Position numbers and translations under genes: made by a program
Assembly (NCBI GenBank): GCA_030848705.1
Contig: CM061238.1
Coordinates: 52,863,133-52,927,132, forward strand
DNA: 64,000 bases
Direction: 5' to 3'
DNA from: Heracleum sosnowskyi
Taxonomy: Eukaryota > Streptophyta > Magnoliopsida > Apiales > Apiaceae
In this document: positions 34,016 through 46,275 of the stretch, one piece after another
Numbering within the stretch: the first letter of the stretch is position 1
Layout of the letters: every line of letters starts with the position of its first letter
Notes under the pieces: generated by a model
What the model was told of the DNA's origin: nothing
The model's input: the letters and a program-made list of their open reading frames with translations, nothing else
Databases searched by the model: none

Positions 34016-35258
34016 TGTTAGGTCCCAATATGTTTGTAGAAGGGGGTTGAATACAAACTATACCGTTTTATCGAATTTGTCCGTTAATGAATAAAACAGT
34101 TCAATGACAAATTGGTGCGGAATAAAATGAAACAGAATTCAAGTTAAATATAAATTATATTAAACTTGAAAGGTGTTACAATTTTTGGTACTGATTATAG
34201 AATAAAATCTCAAACTAATTAAAACAAATCTAGAATAAATTCGACATGAATTTATCTATTTTTGTAATAAAAAGATATAACGATAAATGATAATTTGAGA
34301 TTCGTTCTAGGGATAAAGATCCGCTAGATAGTCAATACAATACAAGCAAATGATTTCTAGTGGTTTAGAATTCAACACTGAGGTCTAGAAATAATTCTTG
34401 TTCTTTAAATTTGCTCGGCAGAATCTTGTTTGTTCTTGACAGAAAGATGTTGAAGATGTAATGTTTTTGTTGTCAACTGAACTCTTCTGTCTTTTGATTC
34501 TATTAATATCTAATCCACTTGTTTGGATTAATCTACACGTGCTTTACTTTAATAAAGCAGGAAAGACTATCAAATATAAAGTACAAAGACTATTCTGTTT
34601 AACAAAAAGACTAATTTTGTACCTAGAAAGACTATTTCTATTTCATAAATACTATCCTAAGTCTATAAAGACTTTCGGTAGGACTTAGTGAATTATAGAA
34701 ATAATTTCTAATATACTAAGTAATTTCAAACAAACTTTCGGCAGAATTAATTTATTAGTTTAATTAATTAAATAACATAGATAATTAAAGGAGAATAAAA
34801 ACTAATTTCCTAAATAAAGAAATAGTCCTGAGAACCACTTTAATAAATGATAAACTACCACTGACTGTTGTTGACGCTCGATGTACTGTCTGGTTCATGA
34901 GCGACTAACTTCAATGGATGTTCTTCATTTTAGACCTTGAAAACTCTGATTCTCTTCTCTTTAACTCCCTTCAATGAACCACTGTAACCTGTACCTTTGA
35001 TGTCACACTCTTGAAATCTCCGTCACTTTAATAAGTCCACTTACTTGAAAATTTCACTGAGGCATGATCAAATTAATGAACTTCTTTCAATGTAGAATAA
35101 CTTCAAATCTATAGATGACTTTTATCTTCATTCTTTTGACTGTTATGATCTTCTGAGATTCCTGTGACAATCTGAATTATTACTTACTTATTACAGACTT
35201 GTTTAATGTTGAGTTATATCCTTGATGTAAACAAATAGGCCTAAACATATGCCTTTCA
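34016..35258 (-). repeat. Element 0 3' LTR
   Basis: 1,243 bp. The plus strand starts TGTTAGGTCCCAATATG and ends GCCTTTCA; next to the end is ATCTCCCCCTATTTGTT (35259-35275), the minus-strand polypurine tract. A stem GTTTGTA/TACAAAC (34032-34038 with 34052-34058) encloses a GAAGGGGGTTGAA loop near the LTR terminus. The left flank is GTAAT; the other target-site copy is off-window. Confidence 0.85.
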
Positions 35259-35516
35259 ATCTCCCCCTATTTGTTTGTTAGAGAATAACAAGCAAATACC
35301 TAGAGGATAACTCAACTAACTAAACAAGTAGAAATAAGACATTAAAAGCTAAGTAGGTAATAACGCAAAGTTCTGGATTTCATTTAACATTATCTAGATT
35401 CAAACATTAAAGGTAAGTACAAGATAGATGTTCCTCTACACTGAACATATGAATACATTTTTCCTATCTTGAATCACCTAAGCTCTAAACATTTAACATT
35501 TACAAACAGAGCTTCT
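35259..35516 (-). other. Element 0 polypurine tract and 3' untranslated spacer
   Basis: Begins with the polypurine tract (35259-35275), then AT-rich sequence to the stop of the third ORF. Nothing else seen. Confidence 0.6.
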
Positions 35517-36618
35517 TCAATTATCTTCATCCAACATCTCTCCTTCTTCAAGTGCTTCAAGCAAATCCTTGTCCAGAACACGATCAGATTCAGAAGTAAT
35601 GCCACTAGGTCTGACAGGTTGAGTTGTGACTTTCTTCAGCCTATTCTTCAATTGATGATACCTTGGTATATTGGTTATACAATAGTCTTGAATCAAATCA
35701 GCAACTTCTGTCTTCTCTTGTGTAGCAAATCCTGAAGTCATCAACATGTTCTCCAAGTAGACAAGATGCTTGGCAGGAAAATCTTTCATAGAGATTGGAT
35801 CCACACCACAAGTCTGAAGTGCCCTTCCTTTGTAGAATTTAACTTCATAGGGCACTTCCACCACTTGTGGACTAGCTTTCATTGCAAAATCTTTTAGTTG
35901 GTCATGCAGCAGCTCAACTAATGGAGAAGTTATGTTCACCTTGCACATGAACACCCATAGTTCAGAGAGAGTTCTGCTTTCCAGAAGATTGAGAGAAACT
36001 AGAAAAGTTCCCTCATTATGAGTGTAGACATAGATCTTCAACTCCTCTCTAACTCTGTCAAATCCAGTTGTGATTCTTGAAATCTCTACATGAAGAGCTT
36101 TCATATATATTATGTTGTCTGGATTGACCTTCTTGTATCTTTCTAACATCCCAAGAAACTTTCCATCATTGTTAGTTCCTTCTTGATGTGCAAACATCTC
36201 TCTAGCCTTGTCCCATTCTTCTCCTAGCTTCAACCTCACATTCAATTTTCTTTCACTAAACTTCAGATTGTGAAGCCTTTGCTTTTCTTGTTGTTCAGAT
36301 TTTTGAATGACAAGATGCTTAGAAATGATGTCAGATACCTTTACATTCTCCTCCTCTCTTCTTTTCAGATCAGCCTTATGTCTTACTAACTCAGCTTCAA
36401 AGACAGGATCAACATTTGACTCATCTTCCCAGTCAGCATAATCAGCTTATTCTTCAACCTCCACATCACCAAAGATATATCTTCAGGGGCTTCTTCAGAT
36501 TCAACATAGTCAAAATCTCCCTGTTCACCTTGATAATAGTCAGCATCAGAAAAAGTTAACTTCTGCTTCCCTTTGTCCTTGCCTGAACCTCCAGCAGCTT
36601 GACTTCCAGCTTGATCTC
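35517..36618 (-). pseudogene. Element 0 third ORF, C-terminal part
   Basis: Continuous from 36245 to 35517 (242 codons): EGTFLVSLNLLESRTLSELW, VPYEVKFYKGRALQTCGVDP, LVYLENMLMTSGFATQEKT and ending EEGEMLDEDN. It aligns by eye with the C-terminal domain in elements 2 and 3 (EKGTF..., VEKYLRSTGF-STEKDK, EEGEIEMD). Upstream, 36618-36246 is acidic (DADYYQGEQGDFDYVESEEA) with a frameshift near 36450-36470. Element 2 begins exactly at 36619 and interrupts the ORF; it resumes at 49934. Confidence 0.75.
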
Positions 36619-37734
36619 TGTTAGGTCCAAAGTATCGTGGAAGGGGGGGTTGAATACGATACCTACAAATTATTCAATTTCGTTCGCGGATAAATCATTC
36701 AGTTCAACTACGAAATCAAATACACCAAATCAAACCAAGAGTCGGGGAATATATCTTTTTATAAATATAAACCTCGAGGGGTGCTACAATTTCTAATCTG
36801 TAGATTAGCTTCAATGAGTTCTAGGTTATACAGATTCAATACAATGATAGAATTCTGAGCTCTATTAAATTCTCTGATAAATCTCTCTGGCTCAAACTCT
36901 CTCCTCGTAACTTCTTCTGTGAAAAATAACCTGACTGAAGAAGACACACTTCTCTCTTAGTAATTGTAGACTTGTTTTAGAAAAACCATCGAACCAAAAG
37001 TAATTGAATATTTTTGGCCGTTGGATCTTCATCAACCTGACAACAAAGTCACATCTTCACCTGCTTTCAAATTAGAAAACTATCGAATGTTTAAAGTCAA
37101 ATTTCCATTCGATGGTTTTTTAATAAAAACTATCGAATGAGAATTTAACTCACATTAGATTTCTTATAGTTTTCTTGAATCACATTCGATGGTTTTCTAA
37201 ATAGAAAAACCATCGAATTCTTTTCTTGTCTTAGACTTTTTAGAAAAGCTTCTGATATCCAGGGTGTTTCAGTTTTAGACTGTATCAATTTCTTCTGAGA
37301 CGATAAAACAACTTGATCTTTTTAAGTGCCGTCAACTAGTGCAACTGGTCTGGTTCATAGATGAATAACACTTGATCAATTCTTCTATGTCTTCAATTCA
37401 ATGTTGTTGATAAGTCCTTTGTCGATCTGGTTGCTTCAAATAAATCACAAGAATCCTGTGGTACTAACCCTAAATCATTCACATACTTCTGTAGTCTTGA
37501 AAATCTTGTTTCTTTGATTGTCACTGAGGCTTGAACATTTTCATGAACTTCTTTCCGTGACCTGTTTACGGACTTCAAGAATACATACCGTATTTTGATC
37601 TTTTGAGTTTACCTTTTCTTCTTTGATTCTGGATTCCCGTGCTTCTGTTAATATTATTTTCTGTCTTGTCCTTTGTTGAGTTGCAGTTATCTCTTTTACA
37701 TCTTATGTTACATTATGCTTTACAATCTCCCCTT
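36619..37734 (-). repeat. Element 2 3' LTR
   Basis: 1,116 bp, TGTTAGGTCC...TTTACA on the plus strand. It holds TCGATGGTTTTT-type inverted repeats (for example 37106-37139: CATTCGATGGTTTTT with AAAAACTATCGAATG), a 61-codon frame at 37578-37393, and a terminal hairpin around a short G-run (36632-36662). Confidence 0.95.
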
Positions 37735-37748
37735 ATTTGATTGTATAG
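37735..37748 (-). other. Polypurine tract of element 2
   Basis: The minus strand reads AAATAAGGGGAGAT directly before the 3' LTR. Confidence 0.9.
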
Positions 37749-37956
37749 AGTTTGACAAGAAAATACTTCGAGGATAACTCAACTAACTAAGGAAACATGA
37801 AACTAATTAAAGTAAGACAGCTTGATAATATTAAATGCATTCTGGATGAGATATATACATTTACAGATTTCATAATTCAAAAAAAATTCAAACTTTATAC
37901 ATGAAGTTGCTCCTCTAGTCTAAGCTGATAGTTCTTTTGTTCTTTGCTTCTTTTCT

Positions 37957-40900
37957 TCAGTCCATCTCAATCTCACCTTCTTCAATCATTGGATTGGAGT
38001 TAGCAGCTTGATAATCAATCACGGAAGGATAGTGCAGTGGTTCTCCTGGTTTAAGGATTGCTCCTTTGATGTGTCTTTCAATGTATTCAACCTCTTGTCC
38101 CACTCCAGCCCACTACCATGCAATGTTAACATCTTTCTTGTTTAGCTTTGGCATGTTTGGTAGTCTGGGACGCACTTCCAATCCTCTCTCCACTCTCTTC
38201 CTATAGTAAGGAACATTCTCCATTAGAAATCTTCTTAGAGTGTCGGCTACTTTGTCCTTCTCCGTTGATGTGAATCCAGTGGATCTAAGATACTTCTCCA
38301 CTGATATAAGATAGTTGCTTGGATAGTCTTTCAGCTTGTCCTCAGTCAAATAGCAGATTCTGAACAAGTCATTCGTCATAAATCTAACCATTGGAGGATC
38401 TTCAGTAATCTCTGGACTGACTTTCATCAAGATTTCTTTAACATGCTCACGGAGCAGTTCATTTAGCCTTGTAGTCCTTTGAATCTTGACGAGCATCACC
38501 TGCAGTTCCGTGTATGTTCTCTGTTCGAAAAACTTAGTAGAAATCACAAATGTACCTTTCTCAAGAAAATTGATCAATATGTTCCAGGCACCATTTGCTT
38601 TAACTCCCGCTTTCAGAAAGATCACAGAATTTCTCAGTGCAGTGAAGTAAGTCTGATCTTCAGGATTTGCACTTCTGATGTCCTGAATGATAACTTCCAC
38701 CTCCTCATTGTCGTTGACTTCTAATCCGTCTTCAACTCCACAAAAGGTTTTATAAGCTATCTCCTAGTCAATACCTTGCTTCTTTGCTAAATCCATCATT
38801 TTCTTCTTCCTCACTTCAGAATACACCTTGAATATTTTCAGCTTCTCACTCCTTAAAACTGATTGGTGTCTTTGCTTTTCAGCTTGCCTGGCATCTCTTT
38901 CAGCTCTTTCAGCTTTCAATATCTCCAAGGCAGCTTCCTGTTCCAGTGACAGAGAATTTGATTCTTCTTCCATATCATCATCCAAGATAGGATGTTCTAT
39001 AGGCTCAGGATAATATGGCTCATGCTCCTCTTGTTGTGGTTGCTCATGCATGACTTCAAATTCCTCTTCACTTTCTTCTTCTTGTTGCGTGTCCTCAATC
39101 CAATACTGTCTAACCGGAATAGTTTCATTGGTTTCCCATCTTCCCCATCCATTTGCCTCCCATTCTCCAACTTTCTCCCCCTTAGTTGAGGAATCCTCGA
39201 TGAAGTTATCCTCAGCATAAAAGTTCGTAGCAGGATCAGGTTGTTGATTTGATGGTCCGGGTTGTTGGTTCCTCAACATATTCCATATAGACAGTATGCC
39301 ATCACTTTGGTTCTCCATGAACTCAGCCATCTCCTTATTCATTTCTTGCACAGAAGCCAGCTTCAGGTCAATGTCATCCAATCTCAACTTGGTAGTCTTC
39401 TCAATTCTATCCAATCTCTGGTTAAGCTTAGACTCCACTCTTGAGAGGGTGTTCATTGCATCTTTTACCCTAGCTTGACCATCCCGGATAACCAGAACGT
39501 CTTCTCTCAAAGCTTCTTGTCCTTGTTGCAGAGCATTCACCTCATTCATGAACCCATCCTTCAGCTCTTTGACATCAGTCCTCAAGTCGACTAGTTCCTC
39601 TATTGCTTCCTTCTTCAAGGAGTCCACTGCTTGCTTAGTACCTGTTATAGTGCCAGATGCACTGCCTAAGACCCGGTAAGTTCTTCTAGAATCAGCCGCC
39701 GCCAAGTTAACCTTCTCTTGAATAGACATTAAAGAAGCATTGGCTTGATCAGAGGAGATCCCTTGGTCAAAGGAAGGTCTCAGTGGAACCTTGAATAGTG
39801 GATTTCCTTTCTTATCATGAACCGTCATCTCCTTGAGAGTGGATTGAACATGTACTTCTCTCTCAGTAGGTAGTAGCAAATCATCAATATTTGGTAGGGT
39901 TAGGGTGTCACTCCTTACATTTGGCTTTGGGTGTGCACTTAACGTTTCTGTTGGTGTTTCACTCATTTTTCCTTTCCCACTCAGGCCAGGTGTATGTGTT
40001 TGGGTTTCACTCATTCCCTTAGTGCTCTTTGTACCTGCATCAGAAAACACCGTAGCCATCCTTAAGGAGGTCACCGGTGGTGCAATGGGGCTTCGCATGT
40101 CCCCGTCCTTGGATAAACCAAGTTGCTGATCATCCGTAGATGATGTATCCTTTGTAGGATCTAGAGTTTGAATCTCTAGGAGGCTAGAGTCAGGCTCTAT
40201 TAACAGTAGAGATCCTGAAACTTCCCCAATAGTCTGTGAAGACTTTTCCTAATTAACTCCTCAATGTGAATTGATTCATTGTCACCGAGTTGCCGATCTG
40301 CACCTACGTCAGACCCTTTACCCGCAGGATCCAGATATGTTCCATCTGGGGAGCTAGGCAATGACCCTTTAGATTTTTCATTTGGGTCAGAGCCTTCTCT
40401 CGACGTCTGTGAAGACCCTTGGTTCTTAGAACCTTCAACCAGTGAACCTGACCGTAATATGGTCGGAAAACCAGTTTATTCCGTTAATTCCTCCTTGCTT
40501 GATTGAGCTATAGGTTTAGATATAGCTTTGGTTAGTGTAGCCCAATCAACATCAGAAAAATCTTGAAGGGCTCTTTGGATGATTGAAATGAAGTTTCAAT
40601 AGTTGCCTCGTTTTCTATTCTTCTCCGTTTAGAGGAAGGCAGAGCTGCTGATGAAGGGTGTATCTCCTTATGTGGTGATTCTTTGGCACTATCTCCTTCT
40701 ACACTCATGGATGTCTGAATATTGGGTATAGTAGGAGAAGGAGGTTCGTTTATGGTTTCATTTGGCTCTTCCAAAGGCTCTATGACTGTGGTTAGAGATT
40801 GTGCGTTTGCAATCTCCTGACTGTGGTTCAGGAGCCAGTACAGGTTCAGGGATATTACCTTTGTTTACCTGTTCCCCTGGGGGTAGAAGTGGTAGGGGCA

Positions 40901-41660
40901 CCGTTCTTAGATATTCAGTTAGAACAGTGGGTACCCCTGGAAGATGATTCTTTCTTATCAGAGCGGTTATTGCATTTCTCTTCATCCTCATGCACTCCAT
41001 GGTCTCCTCTCCTTCGAATGTGTCCCATTCATTATCTGTTAAGACATCATTGAGAATTAGCTGTAGGAACCTAGGATAGAAACAAAGCACATCGTCCATG
41101 CATGTTCAGTCATCCAGTGGTCCCATGCATAGAATGACTTGATCAATCACTAATTTTCCTATGTTTATATGCCTATTGTTAGCAATGGCAAACCCTATTT
41201 TCTGAAGAAATAAGGGAATACCTTGCATATTTGTCAGCTTTGCAGTATTCCACGGCTTTGTCAAGTAATGCTTAAGGAACTCTCCCACAAAGAAGTTTGG
41301 TTGTTGACTTCTTATGAGAGTGAAGAAAGCATGTATTTCCTCAGTTGTGGGATCCGGAACAAGGTTTTCTGTTGGAAAATGTAGAATTCTATTAAAGTCA
41401 TGTTCCGTCACCCTTATTGTTCTGCCCCCTGGCACAACAAAACTGAAGGACCTTACATTATTCTCAGTTGTATCTGTGGCGGATGTGTACAACGCAGTCA
41501 ATTGATCGATACAAAGGACCACAGGAGTACTCAATGCATATGCCACTAATGAACGTGTGTTTAGAAATTCTGCCCATGCACGAAATTGTAAATTCGTAAT
41601 GGATTGCAAATTCTGAAACGAGAAATGATTAGTCTTTGTTACGATAAATTCTCCGGCCAT
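37957..41660 (-). pseudogene. Element 2 third ORF downstream of pol
   Basis: Large ORF after pol, in the position where SIRE/Maximus copia elements carry an env-like or additional ORF. N-terminal domain (41660-about 41040) starts MAGEFIVTKTNHFSFQNLQ and contains LPGGRTIRVTEHDF-like and FLKHYLTKPWN words. A Ser/Thr/Pro/Glu-rich middle follows, then a long coiled coil (about 39740-39290: ELVDLRTDVKELKDGFMNEV, RVESKLNQRLDRIEKTTKLR), an acidic stretch, and a C-terminal domain (about 38720-38110) ending before a TGA at 37957-37959. Lesions: TGA after MGPLDD (41106), frameshifts near 40800 and 40540, TAG for Trp at 38764, and a TAG in WA(stop)W near 38114. No signal peptide or membrane helix is apparent. 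Function unknown. Confidence 0.8.
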
Positions 41661-43047
41661 TTTAATTCAAATTTCCAGAAAATTAAATTTAAACCAAAAC
41701 TAATTTTTTTAATTAATTATTTCTAATTAATCAGACCTTCACCAAAATAACCCTTTAATTCGAACTTAACACTTTAACCAAAAACAAATATCTTGACTCA
41801 GAACTCTTAAAATAAATTAATAATACGTAGTTAAATTAATCCTTAAGAACTCTTTTGATTAAACAACAGAGTACGAATTGGTTTAGTTTTATCAAAGTAT
41901 CCAAAGTTCTACTATTCATTTCTCTCTCGATGGATTTCTCTGGAAACCAATTAACAAATCAACAGAACACAAGTACACAGTGATTTCACGGTTCAAATGA
42001 AGTTACTGTGGTAAAGATGAATTGTTGAAGATACAAATCAGTAACAAGATTCAGAAAACTATCGAGTTCTTTGTTCTTGGCTGTGAAAAAAAATATGTAA
42101 GTATAATTGTGTATCCTTAGATCAGTAAAAGTAAAGAGTGAAAAACGTCCAAGGGCCACATTTATACTGACTAATCTACAGGGGTATTTTAGTCATTTAA
42201 CTGTTCGATAGATTTCAAGAGTACTATCGATAGATTTCTCATAGGGGCACAAAAGTCAGAAGCACTTCGATAGTTTTTGAAAAACTATCGAAGTTGATAA
42301 TATTTGAATATCAACAGACTTCATCAGAAAAACTATCGAATTTCTTTTCTATTAAGAACAAAAACTATCGAGGTTATTAAAAAAAACTATCGAGAATTTA
42401 GATATTAATTAATATAAATTCACTTCGATACTTTTTCTATTTTATCTCAAAAACTATCGAAACTTGTTTTCAATGGTTTTTCTTTTCCTATTTAAAAACT
42501 ATCGAATTTTGACTTCGATGGTTTTTATTTAGTACTTAGAAAAACTATCGAATTTTCTAAATTCGATGGTTTTTGCTTCTCATTTAATTTTTAAAACCTG
42601 TTCATGTTTCAAAAATCAAACCTTTAATTTTCTGTCAAGTTTTAATTTGAATAAACTTTTTCAAATTTACCAAAATCAATTGTTAACAGAAAATTCACAA
42701 TTTTCTTAGAATAAAATCGACTAAATATCATTGAATGATATTAACCAATTAAAATCCAATAAATTATGCTGCATTAATCTACAATGTTTAGAACAAAGTA
42801 AATTAATTCAAATTAAATAGATGCTTAAATATTTAGAACAAATATTAGCACTTAAATAATTTTTAGAATTAATAACCAATTAAATTCCAGAAGATATATC
42901 ATCCATAATTATGACATAAAATTAGTACAATAATCCTAACTACGAGAATTGCTCCAGAAAATAAATTCACGAGTCCTAAGGATATAGAAATTATTAAACT
43001 CATGTATTCAATAGGACTATCTTGCAGTTACTAACTTCTAATCAAAA
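41661..43047 (-). other. Element 2 spacer between pol and third ORF
   Basis: About 1.4 kb with no gene. At 42200-42560 it holds a cluster of AAAACTATCGA / TCGATAGTTTT words in both orientations, including a perfect inverted repeat of 14-nt arms about one base at 42265-42293. The matching region of element 3 is 57354-58756. Confidence 0.8.
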
Positions 43048-46000
43048 TCAATTAGAAAGATTTAACATCCCAAGTTCACCAACCAGCCTTGAAAAAGTGG
43101 ATTCATCAAGCGGTTTAGTAAAGATGTCTGCAATTTGTTCCTCTGTGAGTACAAAGTGTAACTCCACAGTTCCATTCATGACATGCTCTCGGATAAAATG
43201 ATACCTGATGTCGATGTGCTTCGTCCTCGAGTGCTGCACTGGGTTGTTGGAGATTGCTATGGCACTTGTGTTGTCGCAAAATATTGGAATCTTTGTCAAC
43301 AAAAGCCCATAGTCATAGAGTTGGTTTCTCATCCACAAGATCTGAGCACAGCAGCTACCAGCAACAATGTATTCAGCCTCAGCTATTGATGTGGACAATG
43401 AATGCTGCTTCTTTCTATACCAGGAAACTAACCTTCTTCCAAGAAACTGACAACTTCCTGAAGTTCTCTTCCGATCAATCTTACAACCTGCAAAATCTGA
43501 GTCTGTGTATCCAATAAGATAAAATCCTGTATCTTTAGGGTACCAAATTCCAAGATTTGGGGTCCCCTTAAGATATCTAAATATTCGCTTAACAACTATT
43601 AGATGAGATTCTTTAGGATCAGACTGAAACCTAGCACACAAGCATGTTGCAAACATTATATATGATCTACTTGAAGTGAGATAAAGTAATGAGCCTGTCA
43701 TACCTCTATAGCCTGTGATGTCAACCTTCTTACCAGTTTCATCTTTATCAAGCTTAGTGGCAGTTGGCATAGGAGTCTTTGCTGTAGATGAGTCTTCCAT
43801 TTGATACTTCTTCAGAAGATCTTTGATGTACTTGGACTAACAAATGAATATACCATCTTGCCTTTGGTATACTTGCAGTCCAATAAAGAATGACAATTCA
43901 CCCATCATGCATAGATTCATAACGACTCTGCATTAATTTAGCAAATCTCTTGCATAGATCATCATTAGTAGAACCAAATATTATGTCATCAACATATACT
44001 TGCACCAATATCAAATCATTTTTGTGCTTTTTGTAAAAAAGAGTTTTATCTACGACACCTCTTATAAAGTCATTTTCAAGTAAGAATTCAGAGAGAGTGT
44101 CATACCATGTCCTTGGAGCTTGTTTGAGTCCATAGAGAGCTTTGAATAGAAAGTACACAAAGTCTGCCAGTTTTGAATCCTCAAACCCTGGAGGTTGTTC
44201 CACATACACTTCTTCTTCTAACTCCCCGTTCAGAAAAGCACTCTTCACATCAATTTGATATACCTTGTAATTGGAATGTGCTGCGAATGCCAGAAACATT
44301 CTGATGGCCTCAAGTCTTGCTACTGGTGCATAGGTTTCATCATAATCTATACCCTCTTCTTGAGAGTAACCTTTAGCAACCAGTCTGGCTTTGTTTCTCG
44401 TTACAATGCCATCTTCGTCCAACTTATTTCTGAATACCCATCTTGTTCCAATAACAGATTTCCCTTTAGGCCTGGGTACCAGCTTCCAAACTTTCTGCCT
44501 TTCAAACTGATTGAGTTCCTCTTGCATTGCAATCACCCAATCTGGATCATATAGAGCATCTTCACCTTTCTTAGGTTCTGTTTCTGAAAGAAACCCAGAA
44601 TAGTGACATTCATTTTGTGATGTCCTCCTAGTTCTCACTCCTGTGTTCGGATCACCAATGATCAAGTGAAAGGGATGATCTCTATTCCATACCCTTTGTC
44701 TTGGAAGATGCGATCTTGATGATTCTCCTTGTTCTAGATGTTGTGGAGTATGACTAGTTGATCCTTCTCCTGCTCCCCCTGAGTTGTTGACGGTATGATC
44801 TGTTGACCCTGTTGATTGACTAGTGGTTTCAGTAATAGTTTGAGTATGTCCACCACTATCACCACTTGGTCCAGAATCATTATCATTATCATTATTATTA
44901 ATAAATGTAACAACTTCAGGTTCTTCTTCATTGTCAGAGAGATCTCCTGATAGATTTTCAAATACCAAGGATTCAGAGTTCTTTCTAGTTTGCAGGCTTG
45001 GTCTTTTGGTGTCGTCAAATGTTACATTAAAGCTTTCCAACACCTTCTTATCTTCAATCACATATACCCTATAAGCCTTAGATACCGGAGAATAGCCCAG
45101 AAAAATGCCTTCTTCTGCTTTGGCATCAAACTTGCCTAGATGTTCTCCATCTTTAAGTACAAAGCACTTTGCACCAAACACATGAAAGTACTTCAGTGTT
45201 GGTTTCTTGTTGGCCATTAACTCATACGGAGTCTTTTCATGATCTTTGTTGATCAGGGTTCGATTCTGAGTGTAGCAAGCTGTATTCACTGCTTCAGCCC
45301 AAAAGTAAGTGGGAAGTTTTGATTCATTTAACATAGTCCTTGCTGCTTCAACCAAGGTCCTGTTCTTCCTTTCCACTACTCCATTCTATTGAGGAGTTCT
45401 TGGTGCTGAAAACTGTCTTGATATTCCTTTCTCTGAGCAGAAACCATTAAGAACTGCATTCTTGAATTCAGTTCCATTGTCTGATCTGATTGTCTGCACA
45501 GGTAGCTTTGCTTCCACTTCTATCGTCTTGATGTGATCAATGATTAGTTGTTTTGCTTCATCCTTTGACTGTAAGAACAACACCCACGTGTACTTGGAGT
45601 AGTCATTCACCATCACCAATGCATATCTTTTCCTTGAAAGTGACATAACATTGACTGGACCAAATAAATCCATATGAATCAGTTGTAATGGTTCAGCAAT
45701 GCTTGTCATTTCTTTGCTTCTATGTGATGCTTTCTTAGACTTCCCTTTTTCACATGCTTCACATAGTCCCTCCTGATTGAATTCCATCAGGGGAAACCCT
45801 CTCACTAACTCTCTCTTTACCAAAGAGTTCATAGTTTTGAAGTTCAAATTTGAGAGCTTCTTATGTCATAGACAACTTTGTTCTGAAGATGCCTTACTGT
45901 AGAAACATGTAACTTCTCCTTCACTGGTAGAACTTAAGTCAGCTATAAACAAATTTCCTTTTCTTCCTGTTTGTGATCAAGCACTTGTCCTTTATGAAAT

Positions 46001-46264
46001 CTACATTGTAGCCTTTATCACAGAACTGACTGATACTTAGGAGATTGTGCTTCAATCCTTCAACAAGAGAGATGTTTTCAATGATGACATTGCCAATTTT
46101 CAATTTACCATATCCCGTAGTGAATCCTTTGTTGTCATCTCCAAAGGTTACAATCGGGCCGGTCTTCTTAACTATGTAAGCAGGTACTCTTCACATGTCA
46201 TGTGTCTAGAACATCCACTATCCAGAATCCACACGACCTTTGAGCTTTTAACTTTATCCTGCAA
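43048..46264 (-). pseudogene. Element 2 pol (PR-INT-RT-RNase H)
   Basis: Copia polyprotein opening at TTGCAG (46264), in the -1 frame relative to gag. Protease WILDSGCSRHMT; integrase with MNFKTMNSLVKRELVRG and CEACEKGK, core HMDLFGPVN, RSDNGTEF, MERKNRTL; RT with NQFERQKVWKLVPRPKG, YQIDVKSAFLNGELEEEVYV and YVDDIIFGS; RNase H with YTDSDFAGCKIDRKRTSG, AEAEYIVAGSCCAQILW and CDNTSAIAI, ending GELGMLNLSN. Defects: frameshift in the protease near 46190, TAG for Gln in TPQ(stop)NGVV at 45386, frameshift near 43900 (SRYESMHDG), and TAG for Gln at about 43838. RT and RNase H are otherwise well preserved. Confidence 0.93.
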
Positions 46265-46275
46265 TCACAGATTGA

